This document shows positions 13,990-21,384 of a stretch of 43,851 nucleotides of DNA, one piece after another. The DNA is from an uncultured Clostridia bacterium (GTDB lineage: Bacteria; Bacillota; Clostridia; Christensenellales; Pumilibacteraceae), in NCBI GenBank assembly GCA_934277845.1, contig CAKQVV010000005.1, positions 1 through 43,851 of the forward strand. The letters are read 5' to 3'. Within the stretch, counting starts at the first letter, position 1. Each line of letters starts with the position of its first letter. Below the pieces are notes generated by a model that worked only from the letters and a program-made list of their open reading frames with translations, was not told the DNA's origin and did not search any database. A program made the position numbers and the translations under genes.

Positions 13990-16416
13990 ATGAAAAAGGC
14001 AATTTGCATCGTCATCTCGCTGATGATGGCGTTGACGGTAGCGCTGGGGCTGTGCGCCTGCGGCGAAACGGAAACGCCGGGCGGCGGAGATAATACGCCC
14101 GGCACCGAACAACCGGATAGCCCGGGCGGCGGCGAACAACCCGCCGATCCCGCGAAACAGAATTTTACGGGATTGACGCTCGGCGACCTTACCGTTACTT
14201 ACGACGGGACGGAACACGTCGTGGAAATCGCCGGCACGGTACCCGAGGGGGCGAGCGTCGCTTACGAGAACAACAAGGCGACGAACGCCGGGACTTACAA
14301 CGTAAAAGCGACGGTAACGAAAGACAATTACAACGCGCTCGTACTCACGGCAAAACTCGTGATAAACAAGGCGAATATTGCCGACGGACTTCTGAGCCTG
14401 ACCGACGAGAAGGTCGAGTATGACGGACTCGGTCATTCGCTGGTACTTGTCGGCGACGTGCCTGCCGGCTGTACCGTGACGTACACCTACAACGGCGACA
14501 AAGTCGATTCGGTGACTGCCGGCGGCGAATATACCGTAGTGGCGACGGTGGAAGGCAGCAACTACAACAAGCGCACTTATACGGCGAAACTCACCATCGA
14601 AACCACCGAAGAGCAACTTTACTGCACCATGCTCGGAAGCACCGTGTACTTCCAGAATCCGCTTGACGGCAACAGGCTTTACAAGTATGACGGAACGACG
14701 CTCGGCAAGGTCAACAACGACGAAGCGCAATATATGACGGTTTCGGGCGACGCGCTTTACTACACGAGCAAAGGGCTTCTCGGTTCAAACCTCAAAAAAC
14801 TCACCGCGACGGCATCGGCTTCGGCTGTGTATTCGGCAAACGCGGAATATACGGTTGTCGACGGAGGCTACGTTTACTACGCCGTGAACGGACTTCTCGG
14901 CGGAGAAAAGAACGGTATTTACCGCTATTCGCTGTCGGCGGAGGCGGACGAAACCGCAACGCAGATTTACAAGGGCAAAGCAAGCTGGCTGACGATCTAT
15001 AACGGTTACGTTTATTTCGCGGCGGGAGCGGACAAGGGCGAACTTATGCGCGTACCCGTTGCCGGCGGCACCGCGGCGAAGATTACCGGCGATGCGCTCA
15101 CCGGCAAAAACGTTACCGAAATCGTGAGCTACGGCAACAATCTTTACCTGAATATCGGTTCGCTCACGAGCGGTTATGCTATTTTCAGAATAAGTCTTTC
15201 GAGCAATACGATCACCAAGATGACAACCGACGCGGGCAAAAACCTTACGATTATCGGAAGCAATCTTTACTACATCAACAACGATTTGCTTACGTCGAAT
15301 ATTTTCGGCAAAGGCGTGTATAAAATCGCGTTCAACGCTTCCGGCAATTTGCCCGGCACGAAACTCGTCGAAAAACAGGTGTACTCGCTGGCGGGCGACG
15401 GCAATTACCTTTACTATTACAACCACGCCGACAAGCATCTTATGCGTTATTCGGTTTCGGGCGGAACGGAAACGGACGTCATGGCGGGATTTGTACCCGT
15501 CGACGATACCTACGTTATGGGCTATGCCGAAACCAAGGAACACAAAGGCGAAATCTACTATGTCAATCCCCGCGACGGCGGCGCGATCTACAAATATAAT
15601 CCCGCGACGAAAGGCAATTTCAAAGTCATTGCCGACGCTTGCGCGGATTTCTGGTTCGACGGCGATTATATGTGGTACAGCAGTTATAATCTTACCAACT
15701 ATGATCTTTACAAGCGCGAAATGAAGTCGGGCGCGGACGCCGTGCGCGTTTCCAAAAACCGCGTGGACGCGCTTACGCTTGCGGGCGAATATATCTACTA
15801 TGTGGACAACGGTGCGACTGCAAACAGGTTGAGAAAAGTAGCAAAAACTTCGCTCGATTACGATACGGACGCGGTGCAGGTCGGCAAGGATAACCTGAAC
15901 TGGCAGGCGCTCGCAGTAGCAAACGGTAAAATTTATTACTGCACCAACCCGACGGTAGGCTACAAGAAGTTTTGCTATATCGACGTAAATGCCGGATCCG
16001 GAGTTGCCGGCACCGAAGTAAAAGAGGGAGAAACGTTTACTTATCTAAGCGGCAAGTTCTACGTTTATAATCAGCGTGCAAAGACGATTTACTCTTACGA
16101 CGCGGCAAGCGGAACTATTGCCGATTTGCAGTCCGGAGTGACGATCGTCGATATGGTCAACGACGGCAAGGACGTTTATTACGCAAGCAACACAAAAAAT
16201 AACGAAGGCTTGTATAAACTGACGGTTGCGACCGGTGAGGCGACCAAAAGTCACACGGGCGCGGTTGACGGCTTGGGCGTATCGGGCAAGGGTATCACGT
16301 TCCTCGACGTAAAAATTACCTACGCTTCCGAAATGCCCGTTGCGGGCGGCGTGACCGGCACCGGTTACCTGTACCTTTACGACGGCAAGACCGAAACGAC
16401 TCTTAACAAAAGATAA
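13990..16416 (+). CDS. lipoprotein with MBG domains and DUF5050-type propeller-like repeats
   Basis: This 808-residue protein has a lipoprotein signal peptide with the acceptor cysteine at residue 24 (LCAC box). A Gly/Pro-rich linker follows, then two MBG-type Ig-like domains (about residues 55-130 and 131-205; VTYDGTEHVVEIAGTVPEG and VEYDGLGHSLVLVGDVPAG). From about residue 210 to the end it is built of repeated short beta units of the 'Y-hydrophobic-Y-Y' kind (e.g. GDALYYTSKGLL, GNNLYLNIG), the DUF5050 pattern, which probably folds as a beta-propeller. It should be anchored on the outer face of the membrane, with a binding or sensing role. No catalytic motif was recognised. GGAGG precedes ATG 13990. 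Confidence 0.8.
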   Translation: MKKAICIVISLMMALTVALGLCACGETETPGGGDNTPGTEQPDSPGGGEQPADPAKQNFTGLTLGDLTVTYDGTEHVVEIAGTVPEGASVAYENNKATNAGTYNVKATVTKDNYNALVLTAKLVINKANIADGLLSLTDEKVEYDGLGHSLVLVGDVPAGCTVTYTYNGDKVDSVTAGGEYTVVATVEGSNYNKRTYTAKLTIETTEEQLYCTMLGSTVYFQNPLDGNRLYKYDGTTLGKVNNDEAQYMTVSGDALYYTSKGLLGSNLKKLTATASASAVYSANAEYTVVDGGYVYYAVNGLLGGEKNGIYRYSLSAEADETATQIYKGKASWLTIYNGYVYFAAGADKGELMRVPVAGGTAAKITGDALTGKNVTEIVSYGNNLYLNIGSLTSGYAIFRISLSSNTITKMTTDAGKNLTIIGSNLYYINNDLLTSNIFGKGVYKIAFNASGNLPGTKLVEKQVYSLAGDGNYLYYYNHADKHLMRYSVSGGTETDVMAGFVPVDDTYVMGYAETKEHKGEIYYVNPRDGGAIYKYNPATKGNFKVIADACADFWFDGDYMWYSSYNLTNYDLYKREMKSGADAVRVSKNRVDALTLAGEYIYYVDNGATANRLRKVAKTSLDYDTDAVQVGKDNLNWQALAVANGKIYYCTNPTVGYKKFCYIDVNAGSGVAGTEVKEGETFTYLSGKFYVYNQRAKTIYSYDAASGTIADLQSGVTIVDMVNDGKDVYYASNTKNNEGLYKLTVATGEATKSHTGAVDGLGVSGKGITFLDVKITYASEMPVAGGVTGTGYLYLYDGKTETTLNKR

Positions 16417-16460
16417 AAAAGAAAAACCGGAAATTAAGAATATAAACTCTATACACATCG

Positions 16461-16487
16461 GGCGGCAACTCTTGACGAGTTGCCGCC
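16461..16487 (+). terminator. 11-bp perfect hairpin whose loop holds a -35 box
   Basis: GGCGGCAACTC (16461-16471) pairs with GAGTTGCCGCC (16477-16487) around a 5-base loop. The TTGACG -35 element begins in that loop (16472-16477). It may terminate the DUF5050 transcript, although no T-tract follows, or it may be an operator for the next gene. Confidence 0.55.
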
Positions 16488-16500
16488 GTTGGTGTATAAT
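16472..16500 (+). promoter_or_regulatory. promoter of the exonuclease gene
   Basis: TTGACG (16472-16477), 17-base spacer, TATAAT (16495-16500). This near-consensus sigma-A promoter overlaps the hairpin at 16461-16487. Confidence 0.82.
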
Positions 16501-16548
16501 GAGAGGGTAAAATATCTGGCGGAGATACAGCCGCGGTCAAAGGACAGC

Positions 16549-17667
16549 ATGGATTATTTATTTTTCGATACTGAATGCAGCGACGGGGCGCACTTGTGCG
16601 AGTTCGGGTACGTCGTGACGGGCGAGAACGGCGAAGTGAGGGAAAAGGACGTGATACTCGTAAACCCCGAACACAGATTTTGCCTTAGGGGCAAAGAGCC
16701 GAGCGACATCAAACTGCATTTTAAGCCCGCGGTTTATTACAAGGCGAAGCCGTTCGGTGCGGCTTACGCGCGGATAAGCGGACTGCTGACCGCGCCCGAC
16801 CGCATGATTTTCGGACATTCACTCGTCAACGACGCGAAGTTTATCCGCACGGCTTGCGAGGACCACGACCTTGCGATACCGCCGTTTCGCTACTGCGACA
16901 GCCAGAAACTTTTCCGCGAACTCGACGAAGAAAAACGCGTAGTCAATCTCGAAAAAGCCTGCGAAGAAATGGGAGTAGCCACAGAAACGCTCCACAAGTC
17001 CGACGACGACGCGCTGATGACTGCGCGGCTTACACTGGCGATCGCCGAAAAAACGGGCATGACGCCGGCGGAACTTGCGGCGGCGAATCCCGGGTGCTGC
17101 GGGCGGCTTTACGCCGACGGCACGGTCGAGGACGATACGGTTGTCACGCTTTACGACCGCGTTAACCGTGCGCGCGCGGACGAAAGCAACCGTATGAACA
17201 ACAACGGCAGAAAGGTTTTTGAAGCGTTCGCCCGAGCGTGTCGACCTGTCCGCAAATCGGAAAAACAACCGCTTCGACATAAGCGCGTGGCGTTTTGCAA
17301 AACCTACGAGAACGCGCACCTTCGCGAAATGCTGTCGCTGGTGCGGCTTATCGCGGAAGCGGGCGGCAGGTATACGCCGAAGATCAACGATTGCGATTTC
17401 TACGTCAGCGACGAAACGGGCGAAGATAACGTTTGTACGCGTTGCGCGGGCGCAAGCGGCTTGAAAACGCTGACGACGGGCGAGTTTCTGGGCAAACTGG
17501 GGATAACGAGAGAAGAACTCGAAGAGATGCCTTTCCCCGAAAACAGCGATTTCACTACTCGTGAAGTCGGGTGGTGGGAGAGCACGGAAAAGCGCCGCAG
17601 ATACGCCGCCGAAGTTGCCGAGCGCGAACGCCGCGAAACCGAACGGCAAAACAAAAAATCGAAATAA
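16549..17667 (+). CDS. DEDDh 3'-5' exonuclease-like protein with BRCT-like C-terminal region
   Basis: ATG 16549 follows an AGGA site just after the promoter and gives 372 residues. The N-terminal 170 residues form an RNase T/Pol III epsilon-type exonuclease. FFDTEC supplies Asp7 and Glu9, GHSLVNDAKF supplies Asp95, and the HKSDDDA segment supplies His149 and Asp154 with DEDDh spacing. The C-terminal part (about 250-345) has a BRCT-like pattern. It starts KRVAFCKTYENAHLREM, continues with a GGRYTPKINDCDFYVSD strand-turn, and ends with a LKTLTTGEFLGKLG helix. The architecture recalls exonucleases that act at DNA or RNA ends. It is followed 76 bases later by the ATPase/DUF4435 pair on the same strand with no terminator, so co-transcription is likely. 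Exonuclease fold is confident; the BRCT call is moderate. Confidence 0.78.
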   Translation: MDYLFFDTECSDGAHLCEFGYVVTGENGEVREKDVILVNPEHRFCLRGKEPSDIKLHFKPAVYYKAKPFGAAYARISGLLTAPDRMIFGHSLVNDAKFIRTACEDHDLAIPPFRYCDSQKLFRELDEEKRVVNLEKACEEMGVATETLHKSDDDALMTARLTLAIAEKTGMTPAELAAANPGCCGRLYADGTVEDDTVVTLYDRVNRARADESNRMNNNGRKVFEAFARACRPVRKSEKQPLRHKRVAFCKTYENAHLREMLSLVRLIAEAGGRYTPKINDCDFYVSDETGEDNVCTRCAGASGLKTLTTGEFLGKLGITREELEEMPFPENSDFTTREVGWWESTEKRRRYAAEVAERERRETERQNKKSK

Positions 17668-17743
17668 AGGAAAACACGATCCCGCGACCGAACGTATAAT
17701 ATGCGGCGCGCGGGGGCGGGAATTGTCGACGGAGGGAAAAACT

Positions 17744-18577
17744 ATGCTTAAAGAAATCACCGTAAAAGGGCTTTTCGGGCGGTTTAATTACCGCGTACCG
17801 CTGTGTGGCGGCGATGTCACGGTACTTACCGGACCGAACGGATTCGGCAAAAGCACGCTGTTTTCGCTCGTGGCGGCTGTCGCAAACCGCGATCGCAAGG
17901 TGCTGTTTTCCATGCCGGCACGCGAGTTTTCTCTCGCGTTTTCGGACGGCGAAGAGTTTACGTTCGCAAAAGCCGCGGACGGCGGTATTACCGAAAACGG
18001 ACAAACAGTGACTGTGGACGGCGGGATTACCGCAACCGAAGAGCGTGTGGCAGTCTGTCTCGGCGCGGTCAAACGCGCGGGCGGAGATCGGTTTACCGCC
18101 GCGATGCTTGACGGCGAGGACAAACTCCGCGAGTATGCGGCAAAACTTCGCGCTATTCCGGCGCTGGTCGGCACGGCTTACAATTCCGGCGGAAAGGAGA
18201 AAAATAAAGCCGAACTGTTGATCGAATTGCTGTCGGACAAATTCACTTTCAAAGCGCCCGTTATTGCCGGCGACGGCTTGGAATTTATAGATGAAAGCGG
18301 CGAAAAAACGGCGTTCACCGCGCTGTCCGCGGGCGAAATACGGCTTACGGAGTTTTACGCCGACCTGCTGTTCGGAACGCCGGACGGAGCGTTGCTGCTC
18401 ATCGACGAGCCGGAAATTTCCATGCATATCGCCTGGCAGTTCGCGCTCGTGGACGACGTGGAAGAAATCTGCCGTTTGCTGGGCGGAGCGCGCGCTATTA
18501 TCGCCACGCACTCGCCGCAGATTCTGGGCGGACATCGCGATATTCAGGTCGATCTCGGAGAACAGTATGGGGAGTAA
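17744..18577 (+). CDS. compact AAA/ABC-type ATPase (AAA_21-like), PARIS AriA-like role suggested
   Basis: ATG 17744 follows GGAGGG; an open frame extends upstream into the exonuclease gene but lacks family similarity. The 277-residue protein has Walker A GPNGFGKST (30-38), an ABC signature LSAGE (194-198), Walker B LLLIDEPEISMH (Asp221, Glu222) and a switch-type THSPQIL (from 255). This is the layout of SMC/OLD-like AAA_15/AAA_21 ATPases. There is no nuclease domain of its own. Its end overlaps the start of the DUF4435 gene by 11 bases. An ATPase of this class next to DUF4435 is the gene pair of the PARIS anti-phage system (AriA and AriB). This ATPase is much shorter than typical AriA, so it would be a minimal variant or a different system. 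Function is inferred. Confidence 0.8.
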   Translation: MLKEITVKGLFGRFNYRVPLCGGDVTVLTGPNGFGKSTLFSLVAAVANRDRKVLFSMPAREFSLAFSDGEEFTFAKAADGGITENGQTVTVDGGITATEERVAVCLGAVKRAGGDRFTAAMLDGEDKLREYAAKLRAIPALVGTAYNSGGKEKNKAELLIELLSDKFTFKAPVIAGDGLEFIDESGEKTAFTALSAGEIRLTEFYADLLFGTPDGALLLIDEPEISMHIAWQFALVDDVEEICRLLGGARAIIATHSPQILGGHRDIQVDLGEQYGE

Positions 18578-19409
18578 CTCGATTTTTTCCAACCTGACGG
18601 CAGAGAATACCGCGGCGGAAATCAGCCTGTTGTTGTCTGCCGATTTCAAGCGCAAAAAAACCGTCGTGATGCTGGAAGGCGAAGACGACATAAAGGCGTT
18701 TCGCTTTTTGTTCGACAGATCCGTCACGCTTATCAAGGCTTACGGCGCGTCCACCACGATAGACAAGTTTTTGCCCGCGGAGTTTCCGCACGAACCGCGC
18801 GTCATCGGTATCCGCGACCGCGACTACCAGACCGAAAAACTCTTCGAGCGCATATTTTACTGTGACGGCTGTTGTTGCGAAACCATGCTTGCGGGCGACG
18901 ACGAAACCTTCGCGCGCGTAGTTGTCAACTTTTACCGAGGAAAAATGCCGCCGCTTAAACTCCGTTATGAAATACTGCGGTCGCTGTTCCCGATCTCGGC
19001 GATACGCCTGTGTTCCGAACGCTATAAATGGGCGCTCAAAGTGTCCGGCACCGATCTCAGCCGCGTGATACGCCCGGGGAAAACAACGACTCGCGCCGCC
19101 GCGGTGAGTTTCGTCAACGCTTATAACCGCAAAAACGAAATAAAAGGCGAACGGCTGAAAAAACTTTCGTTCATCCGCGACACGGGCAAAACCGAGGACT
19201 ATCTCATGATAACCAACGGTCACGATCTCGTTGCCGCCATGCGCATATATTTCGACCACGCAAGCGGCGATCATCGCTCGGTGGGCGACAAAACGCTGGC
19301 AAGCGCGCTTCGTTGCTCGTATTCGCGCGAGGCGTTCCGCTCGACCGATCTTTACCGCGCCCTAAATGCCTACGCCGCCGCCCACGGACTGACGATAACG
19401 GCGGAGTAG
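18567..19409 (+). CDS. DUF4435 (TOPRIM-like) protein, PARIS AriB-like
   Basis: ATG 18567 lies inside the last codons of the ATPase gene, six bases after GGAG, giving 280 residues. The N-terminal half has the DUF4435/TOPRIM layout: VVMLEGEDDIKAF (Glu37 as the acidic residue), VIGIRDRDYQ (Asp84 and Asp86), and ERIFYCDGCCCETML with Glu105. These acidic positions would bind Mg2+ in an OLD-type nuclease. In PARIS, the DUF4435 protein AriB is released by AriA on sensing phage anti-restriction proteins and cleaves host tRNA. The overlapping reading frames suggest a two-protein complex. The C-terminal half is helical and basic and is not recognised. Family assignment is fairly secure; toxicity and phage defence are inference. 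Confidence 0.75.
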   Translation: MGSNSIFSNLTAENTAAEISLLLSADFKRKKTVVMLEGEDDIKAFRFLFDRSVTLIKAYGASTTIDKFLPAEFPHEPRVIGIRDRDYQTEKLFERIFYCDGCCCETMLAGDDETFARVVVNFYRGKMPPLKLRYEILRSLFPISAIRLCSERYKWALKVSGTDLSRVIRPGKTTTRAAAVSFVNAYNRKNEIKGERLKKLSFIRDTGKTEDYLMITNGHDLVAAMRIYFDHASGDHRSVGDKTLASALRCSYSREAFRSTDLYRALNAYAAAHGLTITAE

Positions 19410-19429
19410 AAGAGTATATTCGCATGGGC

Positions 19430-19449
19430 TTGACAAGGTATGTTATAAT
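19430..19449 (+). promoter_or_regulatory. extended -10 promoter with an abnormally short spacer to TTGACA
   Basis: TGTTATAAT (19441-19449) is an extended -10 element. A TTGACA (19430-19435) is only 8 bases away. Both pieces resemble the stronger promoter at 19557-19586, as though ten bases of spacer had been lost. Confidence 0.45.
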
Positions 19450-19482
19450 ATAAATGTGGTAATTTTTTTCAGCCACGAAAGA

Positions 19483-19512
19483 AACGGAAACTGTAACCGG
19501 CTTCCGTTTTTT
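19483..19512 (+). terminator. intrinsic terminator or attenuator in the leader of the toxin-like cassette
   Basis: AACGGAA (19483-19489) pairs with TTCCGTT (19502-19508) and runs into six Ts. It lies downstream of the extended -10 at 19441, so it would stop most transcripts from there. It could also simply end the DUF4435 transcript. Confidence 0.65.
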
Positions 19513-19534
19513 GTTGCCCGAAAAAGGAGTTATA

Positions 19535-19585
19535 ATGGTAACAAAATCAGAAAAATTTGACAAAAGCAAAGGAGGAATGTTATAA
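19535..19585 (+). CDS. 16-residue leader peptide overlapping the toxin-like gene start
   Basis: ATG 19535 follows AAAGGAG and encodes MVTKSEKFDKSKGGML. Its TAA shares one base with the ATG at 19585 (TAATG), the arrangement of translationally coupled leader peptides. It could equally be the remnant of a longer gene. There is no family information in so short a peptide. Confidence 0.35.
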   Translation: MVTKSEKFDKSKGGML

Positions 19586-19586
19586 T
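19557..19586 (+). promoter_or_regulatory. consensus promoter overlapping the toxin-like start codon
   Basis: TTGACA (19557-19562), 18-base spacer, TATAAT (19581-19586) with an upstream TG (extended -10). Transcription would begin near 19593, inside the toxin-like gene. That RNA would lack its start codon but would carry both downstream genes. Confidence 0.55.
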
Positions 19587-19941
19587 GGGTGCAAGGGGAA
19601 TCCCAAGCGGCGGAGTAGTTAGATTTTATAGAAATAGGAGAGGGAAATTACCTACCGTAGATGCAAAAAGTAATTCACGATATGACTTGTATGTGGACGG
19701 AATAAGGGTTCAGAGTCGCTGGTTCGATTCGAACGGCTTAGTTATTCGCAATAGAGATTATGACCACCAAGATGCGCACAGAAATCATACTTTCCCACAT
19801 GACCATTTATGGTATCATAAAGGTAAGTATATCGATGATGATGGCAGGCTGCGCGAACGGTTAGTTAGGGAACGTGCGTTTATAGAGCCCGATTATCAGA
19901 ATTATCCGAGCGAGGAGGAGCAAAATGGAGAAGAAGTATAA
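19585..19941 (+). CDS. small polymorphic-toxin-C-terminus-like protein
   Basis: The 118-residue protein starts at ATG 19585, nine bases after GGAGG. Its core, YDLYVDGIRVQSRWFDSNG, then DYDHQDAHRNHTFPHDHLW, matches the pattern found at the C termini of RHS and other polymorphic toxins ('Y-x-x-x-G...RD-DY-H...HTFPH-H-W'). From memory this resembles the Ntox24-like group; that label is tentative. Here the module stands alone with no delivery domain or signal peptide. The conserved His/Asp cluster could be catalytic. The gene is visibly more AT-rich than its neighbours and uses AGA, AGG and ATA codons freely, pointing to horizontal origin. Its end overlaps the next gene by 17 bases. Alternatively it is an orphan phage-type protein. 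Confidence 0.45.
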   Translation: MGARGIPSGGVVRFYRNRRGKLPTVDAKSNSRYDLYVDGIRVQSRWFDSNGLVIRNRDYDHQDAHRNHTFPHDHLWYHKGKYIDDDGRLRERLVRERAFIEPDYQNYPSEEEQNGEEV

Positions 19942-20425
19942 TCCTATGGAATACAACAACGCGATTGCGTGCGAGGTATGCGGCGGACTGAACTACGCCG
20001 ACGATTTCGGCAACAGCGACAGATGTCCGAACTGCGGTTGGGAACAAAGTAAAGATAGCGAAGCCGATGAGGAAATGTACGGCATAAGTTATCCTATGCT
20101 CGTATCGCTGTCGCACGCGAGAGAACAGTACAAGGCGGGCAAGCCGTTTAAGGCGAACTTCGAAGAATTTATCAACGGACTATTATTCTATGCCGAAATG
20201 CTGTTTTGGCACGACGGAATATGCTATGAAGTTTTCAGACGTAATGGCGGCGCGGTGCTGGCGAGCAAGGAAATAATGCAGACGTATGCCACAATCGATG
20301 ATTTCAAAGCGCAGGCGAATATCAATGGGAGACTGCTCGTCAATATCTGGGATGAGGTCGTTCACCCGTGCTTTATGTACTGCGGCGACCCCGAAACCGA
20401 TTACGACGTTCCGCCCGAGGACTGA
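19925..20425 (+). CDS. cysteine-rich CPCC-like protein, possible immunity protein (paralogue 1)
   Basis: ATG 19925 follows GAGGAGG and lies within the end of the toxin-like gene. The 166-residue protein opens with MEKKYNPMEYNNAIACEVCGG, and a second pair (CPNCGWEQ) completes a zinc-ribbon-like C4 site. A segment SYPMLVSLSHAREQYKAGKPF follows that recalls the cysteine-rich CPCC family. The C-terminal part is acidic. Proteins of this type often sit after polymorphic toxin genes. Together with tight coupling to the toxin-like gene this suggests immunity, but that is inference. It is clearly paralogous to the next gene (roughly half of positions identical by eye). Confidence 0.6.
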   Translation: MEKKYNPMEYNNAIACEVCGGLNYADDFGNSDRCPNCGWEQSKDSEADEEMYGISYPMLVSLSHAREQYKAGKPFKANFEEFINGLLFYAEMLFWHDGICYEVFRRNGGAVLASKEIMQTYATIDDFKAQANINGRLLVNIWDEVVHPCFMYCGDPETDYDVPPED

Positions 20426-20428
20426 CAA

Positions 20429-20941
20429 ATGGATAAAAAATATAATCCTATGGAGTATAATAACGCGATTGCGTGTGAAGTTTGCGGCGGAGTGAACTAC
20501 TCCGACGATTTCGGCAACAGCGCAAAATGTCCGCATTGCGGTTGGCAACAATGCGGCAGTAATCAAATGGAAGAGAAATGGCACGGTATAAGTTATCCTA
20601 TACTTGTACCATTGTCAAGAGCGAGAGAACAATACAAGGCGGGTAAACCGTTCAAAGCGACTTTCGAGGACTTTATAAACGGTTTTAATTTTTACGGAGA
20701 AATGCTCTTTTGGTACAACGGCAGACCGTATCAGGTCTACGGCGAGAATAACGGCGTGCAGTTATACAGTCGAGGCGAAGAAGCAGATTACGATACGCTT
20801 GACGATTTCATAAATAACGGAAGCGTTGAAGGCAAACGTCTTAAAGATATTTGGGGCGACGTGGTTCACCCGTGTTTTATGTATCCGGTCGCGTCGGACG
20901 AAGATTACGAAGAACTGCCCGAAGATTACGGCACGGTATAA
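20429..20941 (+). CDS. cysteine-rich CPCC-like protein, possible immunity protein (paralogue 2)
   Basis: ATG 20429 is three bases after the stop of its paralogue; 170 residues. The N terminus (MDKKYNPMEYNNAIACEVCGG), the CPHCGWQQ second Cys pair, the AREQYKAGKPFKA segment and the HPCFMY segment are shared with paralogue 1. The middle (about residues 95-125) and the acidic tail differ. Tandem, diverged copies are typical of immunity genes that protect against several toxin variants, or of dosage amplification. Function is inferred only. Confidence 0.6.
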   Translation: MDKKYNPMEYNNAIACEVCGGVNYSDDFGNSAKCPHCGWQQCGSNQMEEKWHGISYPILVPLSRAREQYKAGKPFKATFEDFINGFNFYGEMLFWYNGRPYQVYGENNGVQLYSRGEEADYDTLDDFINNGSVEGKRLKDIWGDVVHPCFMYPVASDEDYEELPEDYGTV

Positions 20942-21000
20942 AGAAAAAGCCAAGTTTTATATGAATAAGCACGCGCGGTATATATTAAACAGTTAGTTGC

Positions 21001-21084
21001 GGGTACCGTATACCCGGCAATCCGGCGAGCGGAAGCGCGGGAACGACTGTTTTTAAGATTACCGGTGATGTCTGAACTGACCCT
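21001..21084 (+). repeat. structured repeat copy 1 (possible non-coding RNA), 5' of the LRR gene
   Basis: This matches the element at 22968-23053 over about 70-85 bases with many substitutions. Pairings can be drawn: GGGTA (21001-21005) with TACCC (21011-21015), CCGGCAATC (21014-21022) with GATTACCGG (21057-21065) with one mismatch, and a GC-GGAA-GC mini-hairpin. The rest of the 443-base gap (20942-21384) contains the G9 promoter and an approximately 150-base leader with a GCGC/GCGC hairpin, but no gene. Confidence 0.5.
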
Positions 21085-21209
21085 GCTAAAAAAAGTTTAT
21101 TCACATCGATGATATGTGGATAACTTTTTTGTAAATAATCGAAAAATTCCGAGAAAACGGCAAATTTGCTTATAAATATTAAAAAATGAGGAAAAGCAGG
21201 CAATTTCGG

Positions 21210-21237
21210 TTGACAAGTCTGCGGGGGGGGGTATAAT
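21210..21237 (+). promoter_or_regulatory. LRR lipoprotein promoter with a G9 run in the spacer
   Basis: TTGACA (21210-21215), 16-base spacer, TATAAT (21232-21237). The spacer includes nine consecutive Gs (21223-21231). Slipped-strand changes in this tract would shift the spacing to 15 or 17 and so alter promoter strength. Confidence 0.8.
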
Positions 21238-21384
21238 TTCATTACCCTTATAAATATTATACCGGTCGGATAGTAGAGAAAGATTTGCTTGTGGAAAAAT
21301 CGGTCGCGCTTTGCGCGAACAAGTAAAAAATAATTCCGCGGCGATGATTGCACCGACCGTAAAAACAGTAAAGGAGAAAAGGTA

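Noticed and set aside
21115..21123. A perfect DnaA-box-like sequence (TTATCCACA on the minus strand) near the LRR gene
   Set aside because: Only one box, with no cluster, no unwinding region and no dnaA/dnaN nearby; a chance match is enough.
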